From assembly GCA_023055505.1 (NCBI GenBank), contig JALIRH010000002.1, positions 558,001-622,000 on the forward strand: a stretch of DNA of 64,000 bases, in the 5' to 3' direction. This document shows positions 12,777 to 23,968 of this stretch, piece by piece. The position numbers were made by a program, and so were the translations under genes. Origin of the DNA: Callipepla californica brunnescens. Lineage: Eukaryota > Chordata > Aves > Galliformes > Odontophoridae. The notes under the pieces were generated by a model that saw only the letters and a list, made by a program, of their open reading frames with translations, had not been told where the DNA came from and did no database searches. Position 1 is the stretch's first letter. The number at the start of each line of letters is the position of its first letter.

Positions 12777-13561
12777 ATACATCAAGAATTTGAATCTTCA
12801 CTCGGTTTCCAAAATCTGTCTCCACCCTGAGCTCAGCCCTGAGCAACAGATACTCAGCAGCTCTGTTTTCTTGCACTTTCTTGCGGTGAACCCAACTTTT
12901 TTGTCGAGCAGCTTCTGAGTCTTCAACCTATGTCTTCCTTGGGACTGAGGGTGCCAGCTGAAGGCTGGATTTCTGTGTTTGTGTGGTTGCACACTGTGTG
13001 CAGGTCTGGCTGTGTTGTGTGATCAGGGTCATGATCTCATTAGTCACGCGTTGATTTGAATGTGTTTGCAGGTGTTCCTGACATTTGGGTGCATGCATTT
13101 GCATATGCTGACATCTGTTGCATGCATGTTTTCTTCTTTGGCCCCACACATTTGCCAAGCAGTTGTGTTGTAGATGGGCACCTATATGCCCCTCCAGTAA
13201 ACAGTGGAGATCTTTCCAGAGCCACCTCTTGCATGATCCCTTTTAGAGGCTTTAATGGGCTTTGGGCTCAATATTTGTAATCCTCCAATGCAATGCTGGA
13301 TGAAGGCTAGTCACCTGGCAGCATACAACAACTTTACTGATGAATATCTACAAAGAAGTCCCTAACCCAATGCATGGATGAGAAAAGGTAATGAGGAAGC
13401 CTTGTGCCACCTAGGATACTAAGTCCCAAAACCACTTTCAGAGGTGGTGACAGAAATTCTTGTACCTTCTGTAACCATAAGACTACATCTGGAATGGTGG
13501 AACAGAACCCTATGTCTGGGTGATGCCTTATGGAAGGGCTCATGGTGATACCACGCATAAA
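12777..13561. other. unique non-coding sequence
   Basis: No gene was recognised. A stretch near 13085-13130 repeats gcatgcat-type palindromes (tgcatgcatttgcatatg, gttgcatgcatg). Function is unknown. Confidence 0.45.
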
Positions 13562-13806
13562 CCATAGACTAGTCTAGGTTGAAAAAACCCTTCAAAATCC
13601 AACCCTTCAAAGTCCAACCATCAGCCTGACCTGCCAAGTCCCATCACTAAACAATATCCCTTGGCACCACATCCACATATCTCTTAATTACCTCCAGGGA
13701 CAGGGACTCCACCATTTTCAACGCTTGGCCACTCATTCCCTGAAAAATTTCTTCCTTGTGTCCAGTCTAAATGTTTCTTGGCACAACTTGAAACCATTTC
13801 CTTGCT
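13562..13806 (-). mobile_element. CR1 LINE, diverged copy
   Basis: The reverse UTR words ccctt-ggcaccacatcc are recognisable around 13655-13675, then ctccagggacagggactcca and gaaaaatttcttccttgtg, reversals of the CR1 coding end. The tail at its left edge is eroded. Confidence 0.85.
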
Positions 13807-13990
13807 CATTCATGGGATCATAGAATTGTAGGATCATAGAATCATGAAGTCGCAAAATCACTGAATTGTAGGACCATAGGATCATAGGATCGTTGAATAA
13901 CAGAATCATAGAATCATAGGATCATTTTGGTGGAAAAGATCTCTAAGGTCATCACATCCAACTTTTATCCAGCCTCGCTGGGATAAGCTG
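13807..13990 (-). mobile_element. CR1 LINE 3' end with expanded octamer tail
   Basis: About 115 bp of reversed octamer-like units (ggatcatagaat, ggatcatagaatcatgaa and variants) precede the UTR words ggtggaaaagatctctaagg and tcatcacatccaac. Other copies here keep two or three tail units; this one has more than ten degenerate ones. Confidence 0.88.
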
Positions 13991-14094
13991 ATCTGGCCAA
14001 CACCATGCCCAGCACAGTGGTGGATGCACATCACCATCTCCACTCCTGGAAACTCTTGCCCAGGGCATCACCCATGTCTGATAAATGCACCCCT

Positions 14095-14285
14095 CCTCCC
14101 CACATACTTTCCCCGCTGCTGGATGCTGTGCTGCTGGCAAGAGCTCGTTAATATTCCGACAGCTCCAATCTCACTCTCTAAATGAAGGCCGCTCTTAAAA
14201 AGGGGTTTATAATTGGGCCCCGGCTCCGCTGCGTGTGGCCTCATCAAGTCATTGCACAGCAGCACCTCGGTGGCATGCCTCTGAG
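14095..14285. other. candidate conserved non-coding stretch
   Basis: Unique sequence with ctcgttaatattccgac, cttaaaaaggggtttataat and ggcctcatcaagtcattgc, and moderately elevated CpG. It has the look of a vertebrate enhancer core, but no alignment was possible. Confidence 0.35.
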
Positions 14286-14297
14286 AAGAAGAAAATC

Positions 14298-14351
14298 AGG
14301 AAAAAAAAGGAGGGAGGGAAGGAAGGGGAAAGGAAGGGAGGAAGGAAGGGA
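14298..14351. repeat. purine-only GGAA-rich tract
   Basis: Fifty-four consecutive purines, dominated by ggaa and ggga units. Confidence 0.9.
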
Positions 14352-15189
14352 CCCTAAGCCCCCCTTTGAAAGGAAAGCAAAGAGAAGAGACCTGTCAATA
14401 GGATCAAGCTTATGGTGGCCATGAAAAGCCTGGCAGCTCTGCACTCACTGATGCTGGGGAGGGGGAGCAGTGGGAAACCACGGGTCGATCCGCTGAGATG
14501 AAGGCGAAATGACAGCCCCTGAGGCTGGCAGGGTTTGAAAGGAGAACACACAGGAGCCAAAACCTGCAGAGAGACACTTGCAACTTTTCACTTATTCCCT
14601 TTGACAAGACAATGGAGTTTTCTTTCCTTTTTCCCCCATCCCTCCTCCCCTTGTTTTTTAAAGTGGGTCCCATAGGGAGAGGCAGAGAGTTCTCAAAGGA
14701 TGAAACAACAGCCGTGATACAGAGGGGAAGAGAGAGGAAGGGAGAAAAGAGAGTAACAGAGCTCATTTCCACACAGTACTCTGCTTTCCTGGGAGGAGAA
14801 AGGAGTGAACCAAGAGGGGCATTTCCCTCACATTGGAGTAGGGTGAATAGGGCTGACCAGAAGCACTGCTCCTATAGTTTGGAGTGTGGGGAAGGACACA
14901 AACCAAGGGGGAAGTTTCAGGGTGTTACAGCCAAAGCGTTCACTCTGGGGCACTGGAAAGTTTCCCATAGTTCACTACAGAGGGGTGGGAGCAGGTTTGG
15001 TGCAGGGTGGAGGAAGGAAAGGAGAGTGGAAGGACCACATCCTTTTGAGCCTCTCCTGTGCCCATTAGTAGAGCTAAGATTTACCTCAAGTCATAACCTG
15101 AGGAAAACCTAAGTCCCCCTCTTCATCTTGCTCATACACTTGCTCATACACATTTGTTCCAGGAAATGCTTCAGTAGGAGTAAGTGAAC
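14352..15189. other. unique non-coding sequence, nothing recognised
   Basis: A SOX-like gacaatgg word lies at about 14607. The 166-codon frame at 14612-15112 begins in a pyrimidine-rich tract and shows no domain. It is not called a gene. Confidence 0.45.
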
Positions 15190-15259
15190 ATCACACTGGA
15201 CTAGATGACTTTGAAAGGTCCATTCCAACTCAAAAATGATTATATGATTCTATGATTTC
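15190..15259 (+). mobile_element. CR1 LINE, minimal 3' fragment
   Basis: actggactagatgactttga, ccattccaactcaaaaatga and two octamer-like units are all that remain. Confidence 0.9.
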
Positions 15260-15929
15260 TAATATTTCCCAGCACAGGAAAGTTCTTTTCCATGTGTTGA
15301 GCCCTTGGCTTCCTGTCTGTTCAAGGAGAGAGCTGATATTTACAGGAGATGGTGCAGGGAAGGATGGAGCAGATCCATTGTCAAATTACAATCAGAGAGC
15401 CACAGTCCTTGATGATATGGAAAAATGATTTTGGGAAGGTGCTGACATATGTATGGAAAACTTCATCTTTTCCAAAAGAAAAACAGGAGTCATAATCTGG
15501 CAACAAATTCTAAGAACAAGAAGCTATTTCCCAACAGCTTATTTTTCTGGAGAATGACAGAGATTCACCTTCATTTACAAGCTCTCTACAGGACCAATTT
15601 TCCTTGTAGACAATGGTATACCTCAGGATTTACACTCACAGATCTAATCAGGACAAAATAACAGCCATGGGTTTGATTCTAGAAATATTTCTTTTTGCAT
15701 TGGATGTTGGTAGGTGTGAAGCTAAGGACTTGGGATGCAGGAAATAGTGATGGTCCAGGAAAGAAGAAAAGGTGAACTTCAGAAGACTCAGAAGTGTGAT
15801 ATCTAGGAGAGAGTCAAAATTATTTCCCACTGGTGGACATGGAGGTCTGTGAGTGATCATCATGTGTGATTTTTGTGGGGTTCATCCCTTGGCTGTATGC
15901 AGAATGTTGTCATATAGCTGAAGGATGAT

Positions 15930-16360
15930 GTCATACAGAATGATTTGGGTTCAAGGGGAACTCTGGAGTTCACCCAGCCCAACTGTTCACACAAAGCAGG
16001 GACAAATTAGGCCATAAACTTCTGTAGTTGAGTTCATACGGTCTTCAATGAAAAATACCCCACAGTCTCTTTTAGTCCACAAAACTTCAGGTTTTGAAGA
16101 CCTTGGTGCAGGAAAGTTTCCCTTTATCAGTCAGGATTCCCCATATTCCAACTTGTCCACGTTTCCTCTTGTTCTCCTACTGTGCACATCTGTGTCAAGT
16201 CGGCCTCCATTGTCCTAGTAAGCAGCTGTGAATGGCAATATGATCTCCCATTGCCTGCTCTTCTGGTGAATGAATCCATTTCTTGGCCTCTCATCTTATG
16301 TTCTTTGCTTTGGTCCTAGCAACCTTGGTGGCTTTTGCCAGACACATTTGTTCTCCTTGT
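15930..16360 (-). mobile_element. CR1 LINE, old diverged copy
   Basis: It starts with a weak reversed tail and cagaatgatttgggttcaag. A coding-end remnant follows in the minus orientation: cctcttgttctcctactg, gcaatatgatctccc and aaccttggtggcttttgcca correspond to reversed CR1 words. Much more diverged than its neighbours; the right boundary is uncertain. Confidence 0.55.
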
Positions 16361-17361
16361 CACAATTGCCTCAACAGTGGCGCAGTTCTGATAGCAGAGT
16401 CAGTGACCATGTCCCCATCATGCACCTCAGCATCATGGTGGATGAGCAGGAGCAATGTACCCTTCCTGATTTCAAGCCTACATGTCAGCTGGTGGATGAC
16501 TGTAGAGAGACTTCTCTGTGTTGGAGTTTGGAGTGGTGAGGCCCTAAGGTCCTTGGAAAGAGACTTGCATATCTTGGAGAGTAATATTTTGTCTCCCAGT
16601 ATGAGGCTGCTTTATGTGGTGATCCCACAGAAGACCTGGTGGGATGGGGAACATCTCTGAGTAGCACAAGAACATCAGTTGACTAATGCTGTCCCATCAC
16701 TCCTTTGCCAGTGCTTGCCCTGTTCTGAGACAAGGGTAGACCCTCCCAAAAGAGATCCAACTTCCAACTGAAGTCCATGAGATGTTCCTGTTTCCAGGAT
16801 CCTTCATAGATCCCTTGCTTCTGGCATCTGAATGCCACCAGCCTAAATGCTTGAGTGTCCTGGCCCCTGTATACAGAAGCTGTTGGAGAGCGGGACTGAA
16901 ACACTGTTCCTTTCCGCATATGTGATGGAACAGTCAATAGCAGTGAGGGAAGGTTTATCTGAACACTTCAGAATGAGATTAGCTATACTCCACATTTCTG
17001 GACTACTAATGGTGCAAAGAAGCAGCCCAGAATGAAAGTCTCTGGTAACTCTAAGAAGGACAGGCTGTAAAGTGTCCCTGAGTGTTGCTCTCACAATGCT
17101 CTGTCACCTGACCTACATTCTTCCTCTAATCCCCCAGAACAAAAAGACTAATACATGATGTAGGTGCTTTTCTTGCAGCAAGGAGATACAAACTGTTCCT
17201 TCTGCATTCTTGCTGTTCTTGTGCTGCCTGGTTTCATAAATATGTTCAGCTTTATTTATTTGAGAGCACATAGCTCTCAAACCCCAAACACCACCACTTT
17301 TCCAGCTCTGGGTTAACCTTGAAACTCCAGCTCCTGGCCCATATAGGGCCCATCCTGCTTC
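16361..17361. other. unique non-coding sequence, nothing recognised
   Basis: The sequence is of ordinary complexity, with no recognisable repeat or gene. The left part could hide older CR1 sequence that I cannot resolve. Confidence 0.4.
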
Positions 17362-17442
17362 TGAATCACAGAATAATAGAATCACAGAGTATCTTGAGTT
17401 GCAAGGAACCCATGAGGTTCATTGAATCCAACACCTTTTCTC
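17362..17442 (-). mobile_element. CR1 LINE, minimal 3' fragment
   Basis: Reversed tail gaatcacagaataatagaat, then gagttgcaaggaacccatga and attgaatccaacacc. Confidence 0.87.
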
Positions 17443-17609
17443 CTCTGCTACTCCTTTTCACCAACCTCTGTTTGTGATTTTGCCATTATAACCATACATA
17501 TACATCATGACCTTACATAATGATCTGTCCCAGCTTTTATCTCAGATGAGACAAAAAGAAAGACCTTAGCAATGTGTATAGATACCTAAAAAAGAGAATG
17601 GAAAGATAA

Positions 17610-17856
17610 TGCAGGCAGGCTTTTTTTGGTGGTGCCCCATGCCAGGACAAGAGACAGTGGGCACAGAACAGAACATAGGATATTCCTCTGACCACAAGTT
17701 GATCAGAGAGGTGGTAGAGTCTCCCTCCTTGGAGATCTTCTAAGTCCATCTGGACGTGGCACTATGCAACCTGCTTGAGGTGTGCCTGTTTGAGTAGAAG
17801 TTAAACAAGATGACCTTTAGAGATCCCTTCCAACCTCAACCATTTTGTGATTCCTT
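17610..17856 (+). mobile_element. CR1 LINE 3' end
   Basis: Opens with the diverged coding word ggtggtgccccatgccagga and agacagtgggcacagaacag, passes tcagagaggtggtagagtct, and ends with acaagatgacctttagagat, cccttccaacctcaacc and a weak tail. Confidence 0.9.
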
Positions 17857-18224
17857 GAATAGTGCAAACAGATATGGAAAGGAAATTATTGGGAAGGTTG
17901 TCCCCTTGGAGAGATAACATGCCAGCTTTTGTCATGACCTCATCCACAGCTGGGAAAGCCATCCACACATTGGAAGAGACAGACATCACAGGCAGGGTGT
18001 CTGGAGAAGCTGCTCCTCTAGGAAAGCATAGTAGCTACCCAAGGCACAAGGAAGAAGCAGACTGGTGCCTCTCCTACTCTCCAAAACGTTCAGGCTCTCA
18101 CCCTGCTCTCTTTGGGGAGAATCACCCTTTGAAAGCCCAACAGGGAACAGGACTGCATAGGAAGTATCCTCCATCATAATTCACATCTTCATTTTGTATT
18201 TATCTTCTTTTACATTATTTCCCT

Positions 18225-18325
18225 CCCTCTTTGTCTTAGCTTTCTCTCCACCCTCCCCTTCATCCCAGTTTTATGTTCCTCTTTCTCTTCTTTATCTCCC
18301 CTTTTTCCTTCTTTTCTGCCCCATA
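18225..18325. repeat. pyrimidine-rich low-complexity tract
   Basis: T/C-rich (ctccctctttg, ctctccaccctccccttc, cccctttttccttctttt) with few purines. A similar tract lies at about 18668-18720. Confidence 0.7.
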
Positions 18326-18429
18326 GGGTCACACCAACATACACACAGGCATGCTTACACCTCCCTGTTCTGGATAGCTGGGTGCATAAGAATAGCTTTG
18401 GTCTTGACATTACTATAGGCAGCAGGTTA

Positions 18430-19195
18430 ATGGGAGCCTACTTAAGAACTTCTTGTGTTATTTTCCCCTGATGTGTCTGTATGAATACCTGGCCCGCAGC
18501 ATCACCACAGAAGATTGGAAATGCTCCTGCCACGGACCTTTACACGGCACATTTTAGGATCCCCGCTGTGTTTTCTTTCCAATAAGAAGAAAGACCTGTC
18601 AGCATTAAGCAAATCAGTTGTACGTCTCACCTCCCTGAGCTGTGTCACACATGAATATCTGAGGGTTCCCCCCACCCCTCCTTCTTTTTCTCTTCTTCCC
18701 TCTCCTTTCCCATTCCTGTCCTCTTAGTTTTAACGAAAGAAAAGTTTAAGGGGCTCACAAAGGAGAGCGAGAAATATCCATAAAACTCCAATTTAAACCT
18801 CTTTAACCCATTCCTCTGCTTTCCCTTTCAACTTGGTAGCACACCCTTTTTTCTTCCTAATAGGAATAAAGTTTGAATTTCTCAAGCAGCCGGAGGGGGA
18901 GAGGGAGGAGGAGGAATGTGAAGGGGAAGGAAGAGTTTCTGCATATGTACGGCTGCTATAAGAAGGGTTTGTAAAGGTTTAATGGAATGGAAAAGCAGAG
19001 ATAAAGTGGCCCTAGACATAGGAGCTGCTGTGAGAAGAGCCTGGTGGGGCTTGAAAGAGAAGAGAATCTCACAAATCGACACCAGAAAATCTTTCTTTCC
19101 AGGTTCTGGGATTGCCTGTTTGAGTAATTTATCTTCTTTGTCTTTTAATCCTAAATTGATACACAGCTCTAATTGACTGCAACTGAGACATGTCA
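18430..19195. other. candidate conserved non-coding stretch
   Basis: Repeat-free, with cacggacctttacacggcac, ttaagcaaatcagttgtacg, gaaatatccataaaactcca and gcatatgtacggctgctata. The stretch contains more CpG and more AT-motif words than its surroundings. Two sub-blocks (about 18480-18670 and 18725-19010) flank a pyrimidine tract. No coding frame of note. Confidence 0.38.
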
Positions 19196-19462
19196 CACGG
19201 ATGGGGTCAGGGAAAGAAGTAAGATCTGGGGAAATTTGGCTTTTTCCTGGCCATGCTGTACCTACTTACGTAAAGCTGCAGACACAGCTACTGCTTCCAG
19301 ATGTGGGGCAGCTGGGGCTGGTTCTGGTGATTAGAGATTCATATTCCCAGATATACAAAACCCTCTTGTAATCTCATCCACTTGGACCTGTACTGGTGAT
19401 TCACAGTGACCTCCAAATCATTCTTGTTCCACTGCTCTCAGGTCATTTCATCTTCCATCCTC

Positions 19463-19872
19463 GGGCCCCTCACTACAAGAAAGACATCGAGGCCCTGGAG
19501 TGTGTTCAGAGAAGGGCAACAAAACTGGTGAGGGGTCTGGAGCACAAGTCTTACGAGGAGCGGCTGAGGGAGCTGGGATTGTTTAGTTTGGGGAAAAGGA
19601 GGCTCAGAGGAGACCTCATTGCACTCTACCACTTCCTGAAGGGAGGCTGTGGTAAGGAGGGGGTCGGCCTCTTCTCCCAGGTAACTAATGACAGGACGAG
19701 AGGGAATGGCCACAAGTTGTGCCGGGGAAGATTTAGATTAGACTTGAGGAAAAATTTTTTCTCTGAGAGAGTGGTCCGGCACTGGAATGGCCTGCCTAGG
19801 GAGGTGGTTGAGGCACCGTCCCTAGCGCTGTTCAAGAAGCGTTTAGATGAGGTGCTGAGGGATTTGATTTAG
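19463..19872 (+). pseudogene. CR1 ORF2 (pol) C-terminal fragment, open
   Basis: An uninterrupted frame of about 136 codons gives the end of the CR1 ORF2 protein, distal to the reverse transcriptase. It carries the family words [44 protein letters not shown] and [12 protein letters not shown], and ends with a natural stop at 19870-19872. The endonuclease and reverse-transcriptase domains are absent, so it cannot mobilise itself. The upstream part of the same frame (from the ATG at 19396) is flanking DNA. An intact frame over 400 bp means this is the youngest-looking copy here. Confidence 0.93.
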
Positions 19873-19985
19873 TAGCTTGGTGGGTAGGGATGGTGGTGTG
19901 AGGATGGTTGGACTAGATGATCTTGTAGGTCCTTTCCAACCTAATGTATCTATGAATCTATGAATCTATCTATGAATCTCTATGC
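19463..19985 (+). mobile_element. CR1 LINE, youngest-looking copy in the window
   Basis: About 520 bp: the open ORF2 end, then a 3' UTR with gatggttggactagatgatc and ttgtaggtcctttccaac, then a tail of atctatga units rather than attctatg. The minus-strand copies at 31622 and 31944 share the acctacaagat-type UTR word. Confidence 0.95.
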
Positions 19986-20081
19986 CTCCAGCTCCTCATC
20001 ACCTCTCTGGCTCCTAGGGTTTCTCCAGCCCCACTAGGGGTCATGGTTCTGACGTATGGTCCCACTGATACAGCACTAAGT

Positions 20082-20345
20082 TCATAGAATCACAGAATCA
20101 TAGGGGTTGGAAGGGACCTCAAGAGATCATTGAGTCCAACCCCCCTTGCAAAGCAGGTTCCTTACACCAGGTCACACATGTAGGCATCCAGGTGGGTCTT
20201 GAATATCTCCAGAGAAGGAGATTCCACAACCCCCCTGGGCAGCCTGTTCCAGTACTCCATCACCCTCACTGTAAAGAAGTTCTTGCACACATTCCTATGG
20301 AACCTCCTGTGCTGCAGGATGCAAGATGGTTTGCTCCCTACATAT
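20082..20345 (-). mobile_element. CR1 LINE 3' end
   Basis: Reversed tail catagaatcacagaatcata, gggttggaagggacctcaag, and a near-open reversed ORF2 end (read on minus: NFFTVRV, YWNRLPRGVVE, LEIFKTHLDA, stop at about 20162). The right edge is near 20345. Confidence 0.95.
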
Positions 20346-20421
20346 TTCTTTTCTGCCAAGATGATTATAAAGACAGCTGGCAAGAAGAAGACTGTTACCG
20401 CTTGGCATACTCAAAAGAAGT

Positions 20422-20655
20422 ATCACAGAATGTCTTGGTTTGGAAGGAGCCTTAAAGATCATCTGGTTCCAACCTCCCTGCCTGGACTGGTTGCCAACTG
20501 TGAGATCAAGCTGCCCAGATCCCCATCCAACCTGCCCTTGAACACCTCCTTGGGTGAGACAATGACTTCTTTGCATAACATGTTCCAGTGCCTCATCACC
20601 ATCTGAGTAAACAATTGCATCCTAAAGAATTGCTTCCTAACAACTAAAGGAAGGA
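20422..20655 (-). mobile_element. CR1 LINE 3' end
   Basis: tatcacagaatgtcttggtt and ggaaggagccttaaagatca, then ccatccaacctgcccttgaa and catgttccagtgcctcatca. Only 76 bp separate it from the previous minus-strand copy. Confidence 0.93.
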
Positions 20656-20739
20656 TATCTACTCAACAATCAGAAGGTTTTCTCTTGGTTCCCTCTTGAT
20701 TTTGATGTGACATCTGGATTTTAGATGTTTAGGCATTTA

Positions 20740-20850
20740 CTTGTTGTACTAAGGGAATGGTTTAGTGGGGAAATATTGGTGGTAGATGGGTACTTGAACT
20801 GGATGATCTTGGAGGCCTTTTCCAACCATGGTAATTCTGTGATTCTATGA
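20740..20850 (+). mobile_element. CR1 LINE 3' UTR fragment
   Basis: taagggaatggtttagtggg, ctggatgatcttggaggcct, tttccaaccatgg and an attctgtgattctatg tail. Confidence 0.92.
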
Positions 20851-20907
20851 CTTTTACTTTAGGTAAAGGTGATTTCATGACAGTTATTACTGTGAAATGA
20901 TCAATTA

Positions 20908-20909
<2 letters not shown>

Positions 20910-20943
<34 letters not shown>

Positions 20944-20976
20944 CATTACTACTACTACTACTATTATTATTATTTT
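20910..20976. repeat. compound ATT/ACT microsatellite
   Basis: About eleven ATT units, a short interruption, five ACT-type units, then further ATT units. Confidence 0.97.
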
Positions 20977-21020
20977 CTGTCCTGCAGCAATGGTTGATGT
21001 CTCCCAAACACTTATGCTTT

Positions 21021-21078
21021 GACAAGATGATCTTAGTGGTCTTTTCCAGCCTTAATGATTATATGATTCTATGATACT
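21021..21078 (+). mobile_element. CR1 LINE, minimal 3' fragment
   Basis: gacaagatgatcttagtggt, ttttccagccttaatgat and degenerate octamers. Confidence 0.9.
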
Positions 21079-21289
21079 GTATTTATTTAGAAGAACAGCT
21101 ACAGATGGAGATGCCCAGACAGGCGTATGCACAGCTTGTATTTCAGCTTGGCATCTCGTGCTTTTTAAGGACATAATCTTTCTTGGGATTCTTGGGGCTC
21201 TCCTGAGGTAGCTGTGAAAAACTGCCTTTGCTGTATTTGCCTGTTGTCAACTAGGCTAGCTAGAACTAGGCAAGATCATTCATTTTTTG

Positions 21290-21503
21290 GATATAAGGAG
21301 AGTGGCTTTTATAATAAGGGTATAGAAGCAATGGAATTGTTTGCCCAGAGAGGTGGTGGAAGCCTGTCCACGGAGACACTTAAGGTCAGGCTGGATGGGG
21401 CTTTGAGCACCCTTATCTAGTAGGTGTCCCTGTTCATTGCAGGGCAGTTGGATTTGATGACCTTTCAACTCAAATGATTCTATGATTTTATGATTCTATT
21501 ATT
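21290..21503 (+). mobile_element. CR1 LINE 3' end
   Basis: A diverged coding end (ttgcccagagaggtggtgga) is followed by ggtcaggctggatggggctt, gtgtccctgttcattgcagg and ggatttgatgacctttcaac. The tail has four octamer-like units. Confidence 0.94.
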
Positions 21504-23097
21504 CTCAGATTGCTGGGAGTTACTTGTCTAAATGCCTTGGAGGGTTTTTATTCTTCCACTGTAAATCTGAAAGGCTGATATATCTTCCTGGGACACATCT
21601 TTATTAATAAATTAAACATACTTCAGATCAGTCTGTGACACAGAAGCCTCATGGCATGGAATGCCCATGTTTACCTCATTAAAATTTCTTGTGCTTTTTG
21701 ACACACTGGTCATATCTAACTGCCCCTTGGGAATGACCTCTTGGCCCACGCTGACTGTGGAAATGCACTTGTGAATCATGTGAGAGGCAGCTAATGGGGC
21801 TGGTCCAAGACTACCCTATTAATTTAATGATGATTGGATTCCAGGGGCTGAACATGTTCCCTAGCACTACCTTATCACAAAGACAGTCAAACTCCATTGA
21901 TTCTGAGGACTTGGTGAAATTGCTTTCTACTGGGGGAGTCTGAAACATACACAGAGGCCTTGCATAAGTTCAAGTGAGTGAGTTACACAGTCAGATGCAA
22001 ACCCTTAAATGGCTGGAGTTGCATCGTGCAATCCCAGTTTCCCACTGTGCCCTTCCTGACTCCTGGTGACTTACAGACTCTTGGTTCATCCATGTTCCAT
22101 CTCATGCTGACTGCCTATAGCTCTCAGCACACTCATCTGCCTGCTGACTTCATCTTTACCCTGCCTGGGACATACGCCAGGGCATGGGAATAACACATCT
22201 CACCTTCCCTAGGGTGCACTTTTCTGAGCACAGATGAATTGCTGAACTGAGTAGAGCCATACTGAGCTACCAACTTTTTACCTTCCAAACCCAGACTTGG
22301 TGAAATGAGGGGAAACAGTAAGAGAGCAGTTCAGCCACTGAGATGTGACAAAGCTAATATTGCTTTTCTGAGTGCCAGAGTGCTGAGAGAGGGGGTTCAA
22401 GATCTGTACCAACCCATGACATCCAGAGCAATCTTGTTATACTGCTATGGAGATGGCTTAATGATCTAGGGACACAATGCTCCCTTCAAATGCAACAGGT
22501 CCCAAAAGGATGCCTTGATGAGCCCTGCGGCAGAGCAAAATCCTCTAAACCAACAGACAAACTTATTCATTATTCATGTTATCGTGCACTTCATTCATCA
22601 GTTCTTCACCAACACATAGCACAGCTCTGCAACCACTTGGGGTGTGAAATGACAGACTGACTCCCCTGAGAATGGAGCAGAGGGCCTGGGGGCTGAGGCA
22701 GCTGATGGAAATTCTTAGACTTTAACTCCAGACATAGACACCATGGTGTTTTTCACGTCCCATCCAAGTGGCTGCTGCCCTCTCTGTCCCATGTATTGCT
22801 GGTGACAGGAGGGAAACTAAGCAATAAAACTGCCAAAACCTAATGAAGAGAGAGATTTGAAAGAGAGTGGCTTGCTTACCATCTACCTATGATTTCTTCA
22901 TGGTCAGAAGTGACAGAAAGACCGGTTGAGCTGTGAAGACTATGTCTCTACTGGACTTTCTATTCCCAAGGCCAATGGGCAAGGGATGCACGAATTTGCA
23001 TTATTAAATCCTCTTATCCTATGAAACAGGGCAACAGTGCTGGCTGGATGCCCTTTAATAATTTACCTGTGCACACAGAGCTACTGGGAGCAGAATG
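21504..23097. other. unique non-coding sequence, nothing recognised
   Basis: No repeats or exons were recognised. An AT-rich portion near 21780-21845 contains ctattaatttaatgatgatt. Confidence 0.45.
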
Positions 23098-23145
23098 ACA
23101 TGGAATCATAGAATGGCTTAGGTTGGATGGGGCCTTAGAGATCAT
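23098..23145 (-). mobile_element. CR1 LINE, 3' part of a copy split by insertion
   Basis: Reversed tail catggaatcatagaatggct, then ggttggatggggccttagag and atcat. The sequence then switches to a plus-strand CR1. The missing continuation of this minus-strand copy is found at 23853. Confidence 0.88.
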
Positions 23146-23852
23146 GGCCTGTGGGGAAAGACCTGGGGGTCCTGGTGGACGAAAAGCTGGACATGAGTCA
23201 GTAGTGTACACTTGCAGACTGGAGGGGCAGCCATATCCTGGTCTGCATTAAAAAAGGAGTGGCCAGGAGGGAGAGAGGGAGGTGATTGTCCCCCTCTACT
23301 CACCTCTAGTGGGGTCTCATCTGGAGTACTGCGTCCCGGTTTGGGGCCCTCAGCACAAGAAAGACACAGAACTGTTGAAACAGGTCCACAGGATGGCCAC
23401 TAAAATGAGCAGAGGGCTGAAGCACCTCTCCTGTGAGGAAAGGTTGAGGGAACTAGGCTTGTTTAGCTTGGAGAAGGCTCTGGGGAGACTTCATCATGGC
23501 CTTTCAATACTTGAAGGGAGCATATAAACAGGATGGGGAATGACTGTGTTGATAGTGATAGGACAAGGAGGAATGGTTTTAAATTAAGACAGGGAGAATT
23601 TAGGTTCGGTGGAGAAGGAAGTTTTTCACTCAAAGGGTGGTGACATACTGGAACAGGTTGCCCAGAGAGGTTGTAGATGTTCCATCCCTAGAGGCATTCA
23701 AGACAAGGCTGGATGTGGCTCTGGGCAGCCTGGTCTAGCGGTTGGAGATACTGCCCTTGGGAGGGGGAGAGGGAGGGGTGAAGCTAAATGGTCGCTGAGG
23801 TTCTTTTCAACCTAGGCCACTTTATGACTCTATAATTCTATGATTCTATGAT
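23146..23852 (+). mobile_element. CR1 LINE inserted into another CR1
   Basis: About 700 bp. It opens inside ORF2 at the DLGVLVDEKLDMSQ word (with an in-frame stop after it), continues through [17 protein letters not shown] and [10 protein letters not shown], then the coding end (aggttgcccagagaggttgt) and UTR words cctggtctagcggttgg and gaggttcttttcaacctagg, and ends in octamers. Frameshifts and stops make it inactive. Confidence 0.94.
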
Positions 23853-23968
23853 CTATTTCCAAACCTGTCCATGGCAAGGGTTGCCACCCACTAGATCAGA
23901 TGGCCCAGGGACTCATCTGACCTGTTCTTGAACTCCTCCAGGAATGGGGGAGGGCACTCACAGCCTCA
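23853..23968 (-). mobile_element. CR1 LINE, 5' part of the copy split by insertion
   Basis: Resumes the minus-strand UTR at tttccaaacctgtccatggc, then gttgccacccactagatcag and cttgaactcctccaggaatg. Joined to 23098-23145 it gives one collinear CR1 3' end. Confidence 0.88.

Noticed and set aside
14612..15112. 166-codon plus-strand frame
   Set aside because: Starts in a pyrimidine-rich tract, no domain, and an alternative frame is also open over its 3' half.
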